From NCBI GenBank assembly GCA_003248315.1, contig QKWM01000004.1:558001-622000 (forward strand): 64,000 nucleotides of DNA, given 5' to 3'. The stretch comes from Streptomyces sp. SW4 (lineage in GTDB: Bacteria > Actinomycetota > Actinomycetes > Streptomycetales > Streptomycetaceae). Position numbers and translations under genes: made by a program. Of this stretch, positions 54,127 to 62,800 are shown one piece after another (position 1 is the first letter of the stretch; each line of letters opens with the position of its first letter). The notes beneath the pieces are model-generated. The model was not told where the DNA came from and searched no databases. It saw nothing but the letters and a program-made list of their open reading frames with translations.

Positions 54127-55459
54127 ATGACCGCACTTCCGCAGGAGCGCCGCGTCGTCACCGCCATCCCCGGCCCGAAGTCGCAGGAGCTGCAGGCCCG
54201 CCGTACCGCCGCGGTCGCTCAGGGCGTGGGCTCCGTGCTGCCGGTGTTCACCACGCGCGCGGGCGGCGGCATCATCGAGGACGTCGACGGCAACCGCCTG
54301 ATCGACTTCGGCTCCGGTATCGCCGTGACCTCCGTCGGCGCCTCCGCCGAGGCCGTGGTGCGCCGCGCCTCCGCGCAGCTCGCCGACTTCACCCACACCT
54401 GTTTCATGGTCACCCCGTACGAGGGCTACGTGGAGGTCGCCGAGGCCCTCGCCGAGCTGACCCCGGGTGACCACGCGAAGAAGACCGCGCTGTTCAACAG
54501 CGGCGCCGAGGCCGTCGAGAACGCCGTCAAGATCGCCCGCGCGTACACCAAGCGCCAGGCCGTCGTCGTGTTCGACCACGGCTACCACGGCCGCACCAAC
54601 CTCACCATGGCGCTGACGGCGAAGAACATGCCGTACAAGCACGGCTTCGGCCCGTTCGCGCCCGAGGTCTACCGCGTGCCGGTCGCCTACGGCTACCGCT
54701 GGCCGACCGGCCCGGAGAACGCCGGCCCCGAGGCCGCCGCCCAGGCCATCGACCAGATCACCAAGCAGGTCGGCGCCGAGAACGTGGCCGCGATCATCAT
54801 CGAGCCGGTGCTCGGCGAGGGCGGCTTCATCGAGCCGGCCAAGGGCTTCCTCCGGCGATCAGCAAGTTCGCCCAGGACAACGGCATCGTCTTCGTCGCGG
54901 ACGAGATCCAGTCCGGCTTCTGCCGCACCGGCCAGTGGTTCGCCTGCGAGGACGAGGGCATCGTCCCGGACCTGATCACCACGGCGAAGGGCATCGCCGG
55001 CGGTCTGCCGCTCGCCGCCGTCACCGGCCGCGCCGAGATCATGGACGCCGCGCACGCGGGCGGCCTCGGCGGCACCTACGGCGGCAACCCGGTCGCCTGC
55101 GCGGGTGCGCTCGGCGCGATCGAGACGATGAAGGAGCTGGACCTCAACGCCAAGGCCAAGCGCATCGAGGAGGTCATGAAGGGCCGCCTGACCGCGATGG
55201 CCGAGAAGTTCGACATCATCGGCGACGTCCGCGGCCGCGGCGCCATGATCGCCGTCGAGCTGGTCAAGGACCGCGCCACCAAGGAGCCGAACCCGGAGGC
55301 GACGGCCGCGCTGGCCAAGGCCTGCCACGCCGAGGGCCTGCTGGTCCTGACCTGCGGCACCTACGGCAACGTGCTCCGCTTCCTGCCCCGCTGGTGATCG
55401 GCGAGGACCTGCTGAACGAGGGTCTCGACATCATCGAGCAGGCCTTCGCGCGCATCTGA
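54127..55459 (+). CDS. gabT: 4-aminobutyrate aminotransferase, two frameshifts
   Basis: About 444 residues, class III PLP aminotransferase. ATG 54127 follows CACAGGAGCC. Motifs: NSGAEAVENAVKIARAYT (phosphate-binding), FDHGYHGRTNLTMALT (ring-stacking), IIEPVLGEGGFI, VFVADEIQSGFCRTG (PLP Asp) and TTAKGIAGGLPLAAVTG (Schiff-base Lys). Transfers the amino group of GABA to 2-oxoglutarate giving succinate semialdehyde. Breaks near 54853 and 55388 are one base each (the second restores FLPPLVIGEDLL). Divergent from the membrane ATPase; likely regulated with the nearby PucR gene. Confidence 0.94.
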
Positions 55460-55566
55460 GCGAACGTCGCGCGCAGGAGCGTTCAGAGCATGTGAAGAAC
55501 GTGTGCGGGGTGGATGACAGGAGCCGGTTGGCCCTGTCGTCCGCCCGGCCGCTGCCGTAGGTTCTG

Positions 55567-55816
55567 TGGCAGTTGAGAGATACACCCGCCCACAGGGGAC
55601 TGTGGGCGAACCTCAGGGCGAGGCCTCCCCAGCTTCGACCTGGTCGTGCCCTCGCGCACAGCCGGAGCCCCTGGCTCTGGATCTCCTCACCGATCGGACG
55701 GTCGCTCGCCCCAGACCCCCGGGGCGCGCGACGTTCCGGTCCGGACAGCCGCTCGGCATCCGGGACGGCGGTTCACCGAAGGGCCGGCACACTCCCCCCT
55801 TGTGCCGGCCCTTCGG
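55567..55816 (+). ncRNA. Candidate structured non-coding RNA ending in a strong terminator
   Basis: A gene-free stretch with stacked hairpins: CGCCCACAG-GGGA-CTGTGGGCG (55587-55608, GNRA tetraloop), GAGCC-CCT-GGCTC near 55669, and a perfect 16-bp terminator 55776-55816 with loop CTCCCCCCT. A TAGGTT box sits at about 55557 with CTGTCG 18 bases earlier. It could be an independent small RNA or an attenuating leader for the PAP2 gene that starts at 55838. No named RNA family was recognised. Confidence 0.45.
55776..55816 (+). terminator. 16-bp perfect hairpin before the PAP2 gene
   Basis: Arms CCGAAGGGCCGGCACA and TGTGCCGGCCCTTCGG, 9-base loop; it ends 21 bases before the PAP2 start. Confidence 0.85.
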
Positions 55817-55837
55817 CGTGTTTGCCAAGCTGTGCCC

Positions 55838-56441
55838 ATGCTGCTGCCCGGCCTGCCGGCCCTCCTGTTCGCGCTCATCACCTGGCAGGTCGTCGCGGAC
55901 GGGCCGCTGGTGCGCCTGGACGAGTGGCTGAGCAGGGCGCTGGTCCACCCGGGCGGGACGCCGAACTCCTCGCCGACCTGGGCAACGTCGAGGTCGCGGT
56001 GCCCGTCCTCGCCCTCGTCCTCGCCTACGTGGTGTGGCGCGGCCGGGCGGCCGGAGCGGAGCGCTGGTGGTGGCCGGCGGCCGCGGGGGCGGTGCTGATG
56101 GCGCTGGTGCCCGCCCTGGTCGTGCCACTGAAGGAGCTGACCGACCGGCCGGGAACCCCGGTCGTGCCCCGGCCACCGGCTACTACCCGTCCGGCCACAC
56201 CGCCACGGCCGTCGTCGCGTACGGCACGGCCACCCTCTTCCTCCTGCCCCTGCTGCGGTCCGCGGCCGGCCGCCGCCTCGCCGTCGCGGGCTGCGCCGTT
56301 CTCGTGCTCGCCGTGTCCTTCGGTCTGGTGCGGCGGGGCTACCACTGGCCCCTGGACGTGGTGGCGAGCTGGTGCCTGGGCGTGCTGCTGCTGACCGGGC
56401 TCCGGGCTGCCGCCGGGCGTGTGGGCGGGCCGGGGCCCTGA
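55838..56441 (+). CDS. PAP2-family membrane phosphatase, two frameshifts
   Basis: About 201 residues from MLLPGLPALLFALITWQ at ATG 55838. Five to six membrane helices (VPVLALVLAYVVW, WWWPAAAGAVLMALVPAL, ATLFLLPLL, LAVAGCAVLVLAVSFGLV). The three PAP2 signature parts are present: KELTDRP, YYPSGHTA and LVRRGYHWPLDVVA. Such enzymes dephosphorylate phosphatidic acid or polyprenyl diphosphates at the membrane. Breaks near 55970 and 56165 each need one base. The hairpin just upstream may hold back its transcription. Confidence 0.88.
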
Positions 56442-56477
56442 GCGCGGGCGTGCCGTGGCAGGGCCTCGCGCGGCCCG

Positions 56478-56932
56478 TCAGCCGTCCTCGTCCCCGGCGC
56501 GCTCCGCCGCCGCCTCGTGCATCGCGAGTTCCAGCAGCGACGGGTCGGTGAGGGTGCCGGCGCCGTCCGGCGGGACCAGCCAGCGGATGCCGCCGGAGGC
56601 CAGCCGCCCGGGGTAGGGCACGACGATCCAGGTGCCGCGTCCCGCCGTGCGGATGCCGGTGCCCAGCCAGCGGGCGGCGGTGCCCGGCGGCACGAAGAAC
56701 CCCGTGCGCTCGTCGCCGAAGTCGACGAGCACCGGGCCGGGCCGGTCCAGGACGCGGGTGAGGACGTCCAAGGTGGGGTAGCCGAGCCGGCTCGGCAGGA
56801 TGAGCACGTCCCAGGCCGTGCCGGCGGGCAGCAGGGCGACCCCAGGGGGTTCAGCTCCCACTCCCGCAGACAGGCCTCGGGGTCGGGTGCGGCGGATGCG
56901 AGCCATTCGGCTGCCGTCTTCGCCCCAGGCAT
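56478..56932 (-). CDS. Small conserved protein, possibly related to primase-polymerase N-domains, one frameshift
   Basis: About 151 residues, MPGAKTAAEWLASAAPD at ATG 56932, with GGAGG 7 bases upstream inside a hairpin. After the break near 56840 (G missing from a G4 run) it reads GVALLPAGTAWDVLILPSR. The pattern LNPLGVALLPAGTAWDVL, GPVLVDFGDERTGFFVPPG and TWIVVPYPGRLASGGIRWLV recalls the N-terminal half of actinobacterial primase-polymerase (prim-pol) proteins, without their catalytic acidic pair as far as I can tell. No signal or membrane segment. Function unknown. Confidence 0.6.
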
Positions 56933-56937
56933 GAGGA

Positions 56938-56991
56938 GACCTCCCTTTCCTCCGTGGACGCGGGATCGCGCCCACGAGGGAGAGGGAGGTC
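56938..56991 (-). promoter_or_regulatory. Leader hairpin sequestering a Shine-Dalgarno
   Basis: On the minus strand GACCTCCC (56991-56984) pairs with GGGAGGTC (56945-56938). Inside this stem CCTCGTGG pairs with CCACGGAGG (one bulge) and CGCG with CGCG. GGGAGGTC contains the GGAGG ribosome site 7 bases before ATG 56932, so folding would block initiation. It could also end the upstream FAD oxidase transcript. Confidence 0.6.
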
Positions 56992-57059
56992 CGCGGCGGG
57001 CATTACGCCGGTCGCCGGACCCCTTTGGAGTGATCCGGGTCACACCGGTCCGGTGCGGT

Positions 57060-58486
57060 TCAGCTGTCGAAGCCCAGCCCGAGCCGGTCCATGGCCTTCA
57101 GCCACAGGTTCCGCCGGCCGCCGTGCGCGTCGGCGCGGGCCAGCGACCACTTGGTCAGCGCGATGCCGGTCCAGGCGAACGGCTCGGGCGGGAACGGCAG
57201 CGGCTTCCTGCGCACCATCTCCAGTTCGGTGCGCTCGGTCCGCTCCCCGCCAGCAGGTCGAGCATCACCTCGGCACCGAACCGGGTCGCCCCGACGCCGA
57301 GGCCGGTGTACCCGGCGGCGTAGGCGACCCGGCCCCGGTGGGCGGTGCCGAAGAACGCCGAGAAGCGCGAGCAGGTGTCGATGGCGCCGCCCCACGCGTG
57401 CGTGAAGCGGACGCCCTCCAGTTGCGGGAAGCAGGTGAAGAAGTGCCCGGCGAGCTTGGCGTAGGTCTCGGGCCGGTCGTCGTACTCGGCGCGCACCCGG
57501 CCGCCGTACGGGTAGACCGCGTCGTAGCCGCCCCACAGGATGCGGTTGTCGGCGGACAGCCGGAAGTAGTGGAACTGGTTGGCGCTGTCCCCGAGCCCCT
57601 GGCGGTTCTTCCAGCCGATCGACGCGAGCTGCCCGGCGCTGAGCGGCTCGGTCATCAGGGCGTAGTCGTAGACCGGGACCGTGTAGGAGCGGACCCGCCG
57701 GACCAGGTTCGGGAAGACGTTGGTGCCGAGCGCGACCGCGCGGGCGCGGACCGAGCCGTAGGGGGTGCGTACGGCCATCCCGGCGCCGTACGGCCTGAGG
57801 GTGAGCGCGGGAGTGTGCTCGTAGACGCGGACGCCGAGGTCGAGGCAGGCCCGCTTCAGTCCCCAGGCGAGCCTGGCCGGGTTGAGCATGGCCACGCCCC
57901 GGCGGTCGTACAGGCCGGCCCGGAAGGTGGGCGAGTCGACCTGCTCGCGGACCGCGTCGGCGTCGAGGTACTCGATGCCGTCGGCGAGGCCCTTGCCCTT
58001 GATCTCCTCGTACCAGTCCTTCAGTTCCCGGGCCTGGTACGGCTCCGTCGCGACGTCGATCTCGCCGGTGCGCTCGAAGTCGCAGTCGATGGAGTGGCGG
58101 GCGACCGCGTCCTCGATCGCGTCGAGGTTGCGGGCGCCCAGCTCCTCCAGTCTGCGGATCTCGCCGGGCCAGCGGGTGAGTCCGTTGGCCAGGCCGTGGG
58201 TGAGGGAGGCGGCGCAGAACCCGCCGTTGCGGCCGGAGGCGGCCCAGCCCGCCTCGCGGCCCTCCACCAGGACGACGTCCCGGTCCGGGTCGCGCTCCTT
58301 GGCGATCAGCGCCGTCCACAGCCCGCTGTAGCCGCCGCCGACGACCAGCAGGTCGCAGGTCTCGGCGCCGGTGAGGGCGGGCTCGGGGCGGGGGCGGCCG
58401 GGGTCGTCCAGCCAGTACGGGACCGGCTGGGCCTCGGAGAGGGATGTCGTCCAGTCGTTGTGGCGGCTCATGGCGCTCGGGGCCAT
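57060..58486 (-). CDS. FAD-dependent amine oxidase (gamma-glutamylputrescine oxidase-like), one frameshift
   Basis: About 476 residues of the DAO family. Start ATG 58486 (MAPSAMSRHNDW); ATG 58471 is equally possible. The dinucleotide fold is CDLLVVGGGYSGLWTALIAKE, followed by VVLVEGREAGWAASGRNGG, and the C-terminal FAD contact is YAAGYTGLGVGATRFGAEV. The break near 57251 (one G) restores GGERTERTELEMVRRKP. In position between polyamine permeases and other amine genes it most likely oxidises putrescine or its glutamyl derivative; glycine-oxidase relatives exist. It follows potC by 35 bases. Confidence 0.87.
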
Positions 58487-58521
58487 GATTTCAACTCCCT
58501 ACGGGTGCATTGCTCAGGGCA

Positions 58522-59322
58522 TTACGCCGTGCGGCGCTTTCGGCGGTTGCCGACAGCCATGGAAGCCAGGACGAACAGTACGGCGACGACGAACATGGCC
58601 GTACCGATGACGTTGATCTGAACGGGCGTGCCACGCTGGGCCGATCCCCAGACGAACATGGGGAAGGTGACGGTCGAGCCCGCGTTGAAATTGGTGATGA
58701 TGAAATCGTCGAAGGAGAGCGCGAAGGCGAGCAGCGCGCCCGCGGCGATACCGGGCGCGGCGATCGGCAGGGTGACCCGGAAAAAGGTCTGGAACGGGCC
58801 GGCGTACAGGTCCTGCGCCGCCTGCTCCAGACGCGGGTCCATGGACATCACGCGCGCCTTGACGGCCGTCACGACGAAGCTGAGGCAGAACATGATGTGC
58901 GCGATCAGGACCGTCCAGAAGCCCAGCTGGGCGCCCATGTTGAGGAACAGGGTGAGCAGCGAGGCGGCCATCACCACCTCGGGCATCGCCATCGGCAGGA
59001 AGATCAGCGAGTTGATCGCGCCGCGCGCCCGGAACCGGTAGCGGACCAGCGCGAAGGCGATCATCGTGCCGAGGGCGGTGGCGCCCAGCGTCGCCCAGAA
59101 CGCGATCTGGAGGCTGAGCGACAGCGAGCCGCACAGGTCGGCGACCCCGCACGGGTCCTTCCAGGCGTGCGTGGAGAACTCCTGCCATTCGTAGTTGAAG
59201 CGCCCCTTCGGCTGGTTGAAGGAGAACACCGTCACGATGATGTTCGGCAGGAGGAGATATGCGAGCGTCAGCAGTCCGGCGATGACGACCAGATTGCGCT
59301 TGAGCCAGTTGACGAAGGCCAT
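58522..59322 (-). CDS. potC: Spermidine/putrescine ABC permease (PotC-like)
   Basis: Intact, 266 residues, six helices; helix 1 is NLVVIAGLLTLAYLLLPNIIV, then SFNQPKGRFNYEW, family-typical for PotC. The EAA loop is EQAAQDLYAGPFQTFFRVTLP. ATG 59322 directly abuts the potB stop (TAA-ATG) with no gap, so translation is coupled. Two extracytoplasmic Cys (DPCGVADLCG) could pair. Functions with PotB as the membrane channel for polyamine import. Confidence 0.93.
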   Translation of the reverse strand: MAFVNWLKRNLVVIAGLLTLAYLLLPNIIVTVFSFNQPKGRFNYEWQEFSTHAWKDPCGVADLCGSLSLSLQIAFWATLGATALGTMIAFALVRYRFRARGAINSLIFLPMAMPEVVMAASLLTLFLNMGAQLGFWTVLIAHIMFCLSFVVTAVKARVMSMDPRLEQAAQDLYAGPFQTFFRVTLPIAAPGIAAGALLAFALSFDDFIITNFNAGSTVTFPMFVWGSAQRGTPVQINVIGTAMFVVAVLFVLASMAVGNRRKRRTA

Positions 59323-60255
59323 TTAAACCAGATCCTCCGTGCCGGACTTGCGGATGTAGACGGTGACCATGGCGAGAATCGCGGCCATGAGGATGAACGA
59401 CAGGGCCGCCGCCGTCGGATAGTCCAGCACCCGCAGGAACTGCGACTGGATGACGTTGCCGACCATGACGGTGTCGGTGGAGCCGAGCAGCGAACTGTTG
59501 ACGTAGTCGCCGGTGGCCGGGATGAAGGTCAGCAGCGTGCCGGAGACGACGCCGGGCATCGACAGCGGGAAGGTGACCCTGCGGAAGGTGGTGAGCGGCT
59601 TGGCGTACAGGTCGCCGGCGGCCTCGTGCAGCCGCGGGTCGATGCGCTCCAGCGAGGTGTACAGCGGCAGGATCATGAACGGCAGGAAGTTGTACGTCAG
59701 ACCGCACACGACCGCCAGCGGAGTGGCCAGCACCCGGTCGCCGGAGGTCCAGCCGAGCCAGCTGGTCACGTCGAGCACGTGCAGCGCGTTGAGGGCGTGC
59801 ACGAGCGGGCTGTCGTCGGCGAGGATCGTCTTCCAGGCCAGCGTGCGGATGAGGAAGCTGGTGAAGAACGGCGCGATCACCAGGATCATGATCAGGTTGC
59901 GCCAGCGGCCCGCCCGGAACGCGATCAGGTAGGCCAGCGGATAGCCGAGCAGCAGGCACAGCACGGTCGCGCTCGCCGCGTAGGCGACCGAGCGCAGGAA
60001 CTGCGGCCAGTACTCGCTCAGGGCGTCCCAGTAGGTGGCGAAGTGCCAGGTGACCCTGTAGCCCTCCTCCAGGGAGCCCGTCTGCACGGACGTGGAGGCC
60101 TGGTAGATCATCGGCAGGGCGAAGAAGACGACCAGCCACAGGATGCCGGGCAGCAGCAGCCAGTACGGCGTGAGGCGGCCGCGTCTGCGCGGTGGCTTCT
60201 TCTCGGGTGCGGCCGGGCCGAGAGGCGGCGGCGCCTCGGTGAGCGTCGTCGTCAT
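59323..60255 (-). CDS. potB: Spermidine/putrescine ABC permease (PotB-like)
   Basis: Intact, 310 residues from MTTTLTEAPPPLGPAAP at ATG 60255, which overlaps the potA stop (ATGA). A 30-residue basic N-terminus leads into helix 1 (YWLLLPGILWLVVFFALPMI); the loop region LIRTLAWKTILADDSP and EAA loop HEAAGDLYAKPLTTFRRVTFP are PotB features. The ring of six helices and spacing match the family (275-320 residues). Confidence 0.93.
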   Translation of the reverse strand: MTTTLTEAPPPLGPAAPEKKPPRRRGRLTPYWLLLPGILWLVVFFALPMIYQASTSVQTGSLEEGYRVTWHFATYWDALSEYWPQFLRSVAYAASATVLCLLLGYPLAYLIAFRAGRWRNLIMILVIAPFFTSFLIRTLAWKTILADDSPLVHALNALHVLDVTSWLGWTSGDRVLATPLAVVCGLTYNFLPFMILPLYTSLERIDPRLHEAAGDLYAKPLTTFRRVTFPLSMPGVVSGTLLTFIPATGDYVNSSLLGSTDTVMVGNVIQSQFLRVLDYPTAAALSFILMAAILAMVTVYIRKSGTEDLV

Positions 60256-61394
60256 CAGGCGGCCTCCTCCACGCCCGCCTCGGCGTCCTGCGCGGCGTCC
60301 AGGCCGAAGGTGTGGGCCGGGCTCCAGTGCAGGACGACCTCGGCACCGGGCACGAGGCGCGGGTCGCGGTCGACGTTCTGGACGTAGACGGCGAACTCCC
60401 GGCAGACGGGGCTGTCGACGACGTACTGCGTGGAGACGCCGATGAAGCTGGCGTCGGCGATCGTGCCGGTGATGCGGTTGCGGCCCTCGGGTATCTCCCC
60501 GGCGTCGTCGGCGTGCGTCAGGGAGATCTTCTCCGGGCGGACCCCGACCAGCACCTTGCCGCCGGGCGTCGTGGCCGCGCCGCACCGCTCCTTCGGCAGG
60601 ACCAGCTTGCCGCCGCCCGCCTCGAGGACGATCTCGCCGCCGCCGGTGCCGACGATCTCGGCCTCGATGAAGTTCGAGGTGCCGAGGAAGTTGGCGACGA
60701 AGGTGGTGCGCGGGTTCTCGTAGAGGTCGGTGGGCGCGCCGAGCTGCTCCACCCGGCCCCCGTTCATCACGGCGACGCGGTCGGCCATCGTCATGGCCTC
60801 CTCCTGGTCGTGCGTGACGTGGACGAACGTGATGCCGACCTCGGTCTGGATGCGCTTGAGCTCCAGCTGCATCTGGCGGCGCAGTTTGAGGTCGAGGGCG
60901 CCGAGCGGCTCGTCCAGGAGCAGCACCTTGGGGTGGTTGATGAGCGCGCGGGCGACCGCGACGCGCTGCTGCTGGCCGCCGGAGAGCTGGTGCGGTTTCT
61001 TGCGGGCCTGCTCGCCCAGCTGGACCAGGTCGAGCATCTCCTCGACCTGCTTCTTCACGCTCTTGATGCCGCGTCGGCGCAGGCCGAAGGCGACGTTCTC
61101 GAAGATGTCGAGGTGCGGGAAGAGGGCGTAGGACTGGAAGACGGTGTTCACCGGGCGCTTGTACGGCGGCAGGTGGGTGACGTCCTGGTCGCCGAGGTGG
61201 ACGGTGCCCGTGCTGGGCTCCTCCAGGCCGGCGATCATGCGCAGGGTGGTGGTCTTGCCGCAGCCGGAGGCGCCGAGCAGGGCGAAGAAGGAACCCTGCG
61301 GCACGGTGAGGTCCAGCGGGTGCACGGCGGTGAAGGAACCGTAGGTCTTGCTGATGCCGGAGAGGCGGACGTCGCCGCTGTTGTCGTTCGTCAT
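60255..61394 (-). CDS. potA: Spermidine/putrescine ABC ATPase (PotA-like)
   Basis: Intact, 379 residues. Walker A GASGCGKTTT, Q-loop VFQSYALFPH, signature LSGGQQQRVA, Walker B VLLLDEPLGALD, switch HVTHDQ. A C-terminal TOBE-type regulatory domain follows (LVGVRPEKISLTHAD, then VVLHWSPAHTFGLD). The product energises polyamine uptake through PotB and PotC. It starts 4 bases after the potD stop, and ends overlapping potB. Confidence 0.95.
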   Translation of the reverse strand: MTNDNSGDVRLSGISKTYGSFTAVHPLDLTVPQGSFFALLGASGCGKTTTLRMIAGLEEPSTGTVHLGDQDVTHLPPYKRPVNTVFQSYALFPHLDIFENVAFGLRRRGIKSVKKQVEEMLDLVQLGEQARKKPHQLSGGQQQRVAVARALINHPKVLLLDEPLGALDLKLRRQMQLELKRIQTEVGITFVHVTHDQEEAMTMADRVAVMNGGRVEQLGAPTDLYENPRTTFVANFLGTSNFIEAEIVGTGGGEIVLEAGGGKLVLPKERCGAATTPGGKVLVGVRPEKISLTHADDAGEIPEGRNRITGTIADASFIGVSTQYVVDSPVCREFAVYVQNVDRDPRLVPGAEVVLHWSPAHTFGLDAAQDAEAGVEEAA

Positions 61395-61398
61395 GTGG

Positions 61399-62643
61399 TC
61401 ACGCCCCTGTGAGCTTCGCGAACTTCTCTTCATAGGCCGTCTCTTCCTTCGAGCTGAGCGAGCGGAAGGCACGGGACTTGGCCTGCATGGCCTTGTCGGG
61501 GATGATCAGCGGGTTCTCCGCCGCGTCCTCGTCGATCTTCGCAAGCTCCGCTTTCACGCCGTCCACGGGACAGACGTAGTTGATGTAGGCGGCGAGCTCG
61601 GCGGCGGCCTTCGGCTCGTAGTAGTAGTCGATGAGCCGTTCGGCGTTGGTCTTGTGCCGGGCCTTGTTCGGGACCAGCAGGTTGTCGGTGGACGTGATGT
61701 AGCCGCTGTCGGGGATGAGGAAGGCCACGTCCGGGTTGTCCGCCTGGAGCTGGACCACGTCGCCGGCCCAGGCGAGGCAGGCCGCGAAGTCGCCCTTGGT
61801 CAGGTCGGACGTGTAGTCGTTGCCGGTGAAGCGGCGGACCTGGCCGCTGTCGACGGCCTTCTGCAGCCGGGCGATCGCGGCGTCGTAGTCGTCGTCGGTG
61901 AAGCGCCCCGGGTCCTTGCCCATGTCGAGCAGCGTCATGCCGACGGTGTCGCGCATCTCGGTCAGCAGGCCGACGCGGCCCTTGAGTTTCGGGTTGTCCA
62001 GCAGGTCGGACAGCGACGTCACCTCGACGCCGTCGAGCGCCTTCTTGTTGTAGGCGATGACCGTGGAGATGCCCTGCCAGGGGTAGGAGTGGGCGCGGCC
62101 CGGGTCCCAGTCGGGGCTGCGGAACTGGGGCGAGAGGTTGGCGTAGGCGTGCGGCAGGTTGGCCGGGTCCAGCTTCTGGACCCAGCCGAGGCGGATCAGC
62201 CGGCCGGCCAGCCAGTCGGTGAGGACGATCAGGTCCCGTCCGGTGTCCTGTCCGGCGGCGAGCTGCGGCTTGATCTTGCCGAAGAACTCGTTGTTGTCGT
62301 TGATGTCCTCGGTGTAGTCGACCCGGATGCCGGTCCGCTTCGTGAACGCCTCCAGCGTGGGGTGCCGTTTGCCGCTGTCGTCGACGTCCATGTACTCGGT
62401 CCAGTTGGAGAAGTCGACCCTCTTCTCCTTGTCCGAGTGGTCCTCGGACGTGGTTCCCGCGCTGGTGCCGGCGGCGGGGATGCCGCAGGCGCTCAGCGAC
62501 CCGAGGCCGCCGACCGCCAGCCCGCCGAACGCGGAGGCGCGCAGCAGCGAACGCCGGGTCAGGGCGGCCCGCCCGTTGCGGAAGCTGCGCCGCATGGCCG
62601 CCACCTGGGCCGGGGAGAGGCGGTCGGGCTCGTAGTGCTCCAT
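61399..62643 (-). CDS. potD: Polyamine ABC substrate-binding protein (PotD-like)
   Basis: Intact, 414 residues, ATG 62643 (MEHYEPDRLSPAQ). The signal is twin-arginine type with RRSLLRASAFGGLAVGGL and lipobox LSAC, so it is folded before export and lipid-anchored. Mature motifs: VDFSNWTEYMDVDDSG, the periplasmic-binding fold, and a C-terminal LTGA. Binds spermidine, putrescine or a related amine. An apparent 802-residue fusion with the upstream aldehyde dehydrogenase is an artefact: the real dehydrogenase stop is hidden by a missing G (see 62789). Confidence 0.94.
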   Translation of the reverse strand: MEHYEPDRLSPAQVAAMRRSFRNGRAALTRRSLLRASAFGGLAVGGLGSLSACGIPAAGTSAGTTSEDHSDKEKRVDFSNWTEYMDVDDSGKRHPTLEAFTKRTGIRVDYTEDINDNNEFFGKIKPQLAAGQDTGRDLIVLTDWLAGRLIRLGWVQKLDPANLPHAYANLSPQFRSPDWDPGRAHSYPWQGISTVIAYNKKALDGVEVTSLSDLLDNPKLKGRVGLLTEMRDTVGMTLLDMGKDPGRFTDDDYDAAIARLQKAVDSGQVRRFTGNDYTSDLTKGDFAACLAWAGDVVQLQADNPDVAFLIPDSGYITSTDNLLVPNKARHKTNAERLIDYYYEPKAAAELAAYINYVCPVDGVKAELAKIDEDAAENPLIIPDKAMQAKSRAFRSLSSKEETAYEEKFAKLTGA

Positions 62644-62740
62644 GCGCGTGGTGCCCTTTCGGAGGAGTCGGCCGTGGTCGGCGGCCTGCCGTGGGTGCTG
62701 ACTGGTGGAGTGTCGATCCCCGTGTGTGACCGGGGGACCG

Positions 62741-62800
62741 CCGGTCCCGTACGACGGGCGGACGGCCGGTCCCCGTACGACCGGTGGGCTACCGGTCCCG
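62741..62800. repeat. Short direct repeats between aldehyde dehydrogenase and potD
   Basis: CCGGTCCC(C)GTACGA occurs at 62741-62754 and 62766-62780 and in part (CCGGTCCC) at 62792-62799, a 25-base period. Arms of these units can also pair with nearby GGGACCGG-like sequence. Confidence 0.6.

Noticed and set aside
55776..55816. 6C RNA (actinobacterial RNA with C6 loops)
   Set aside because: Only one hairpin loop here has six C; the family needs two such hairpins.
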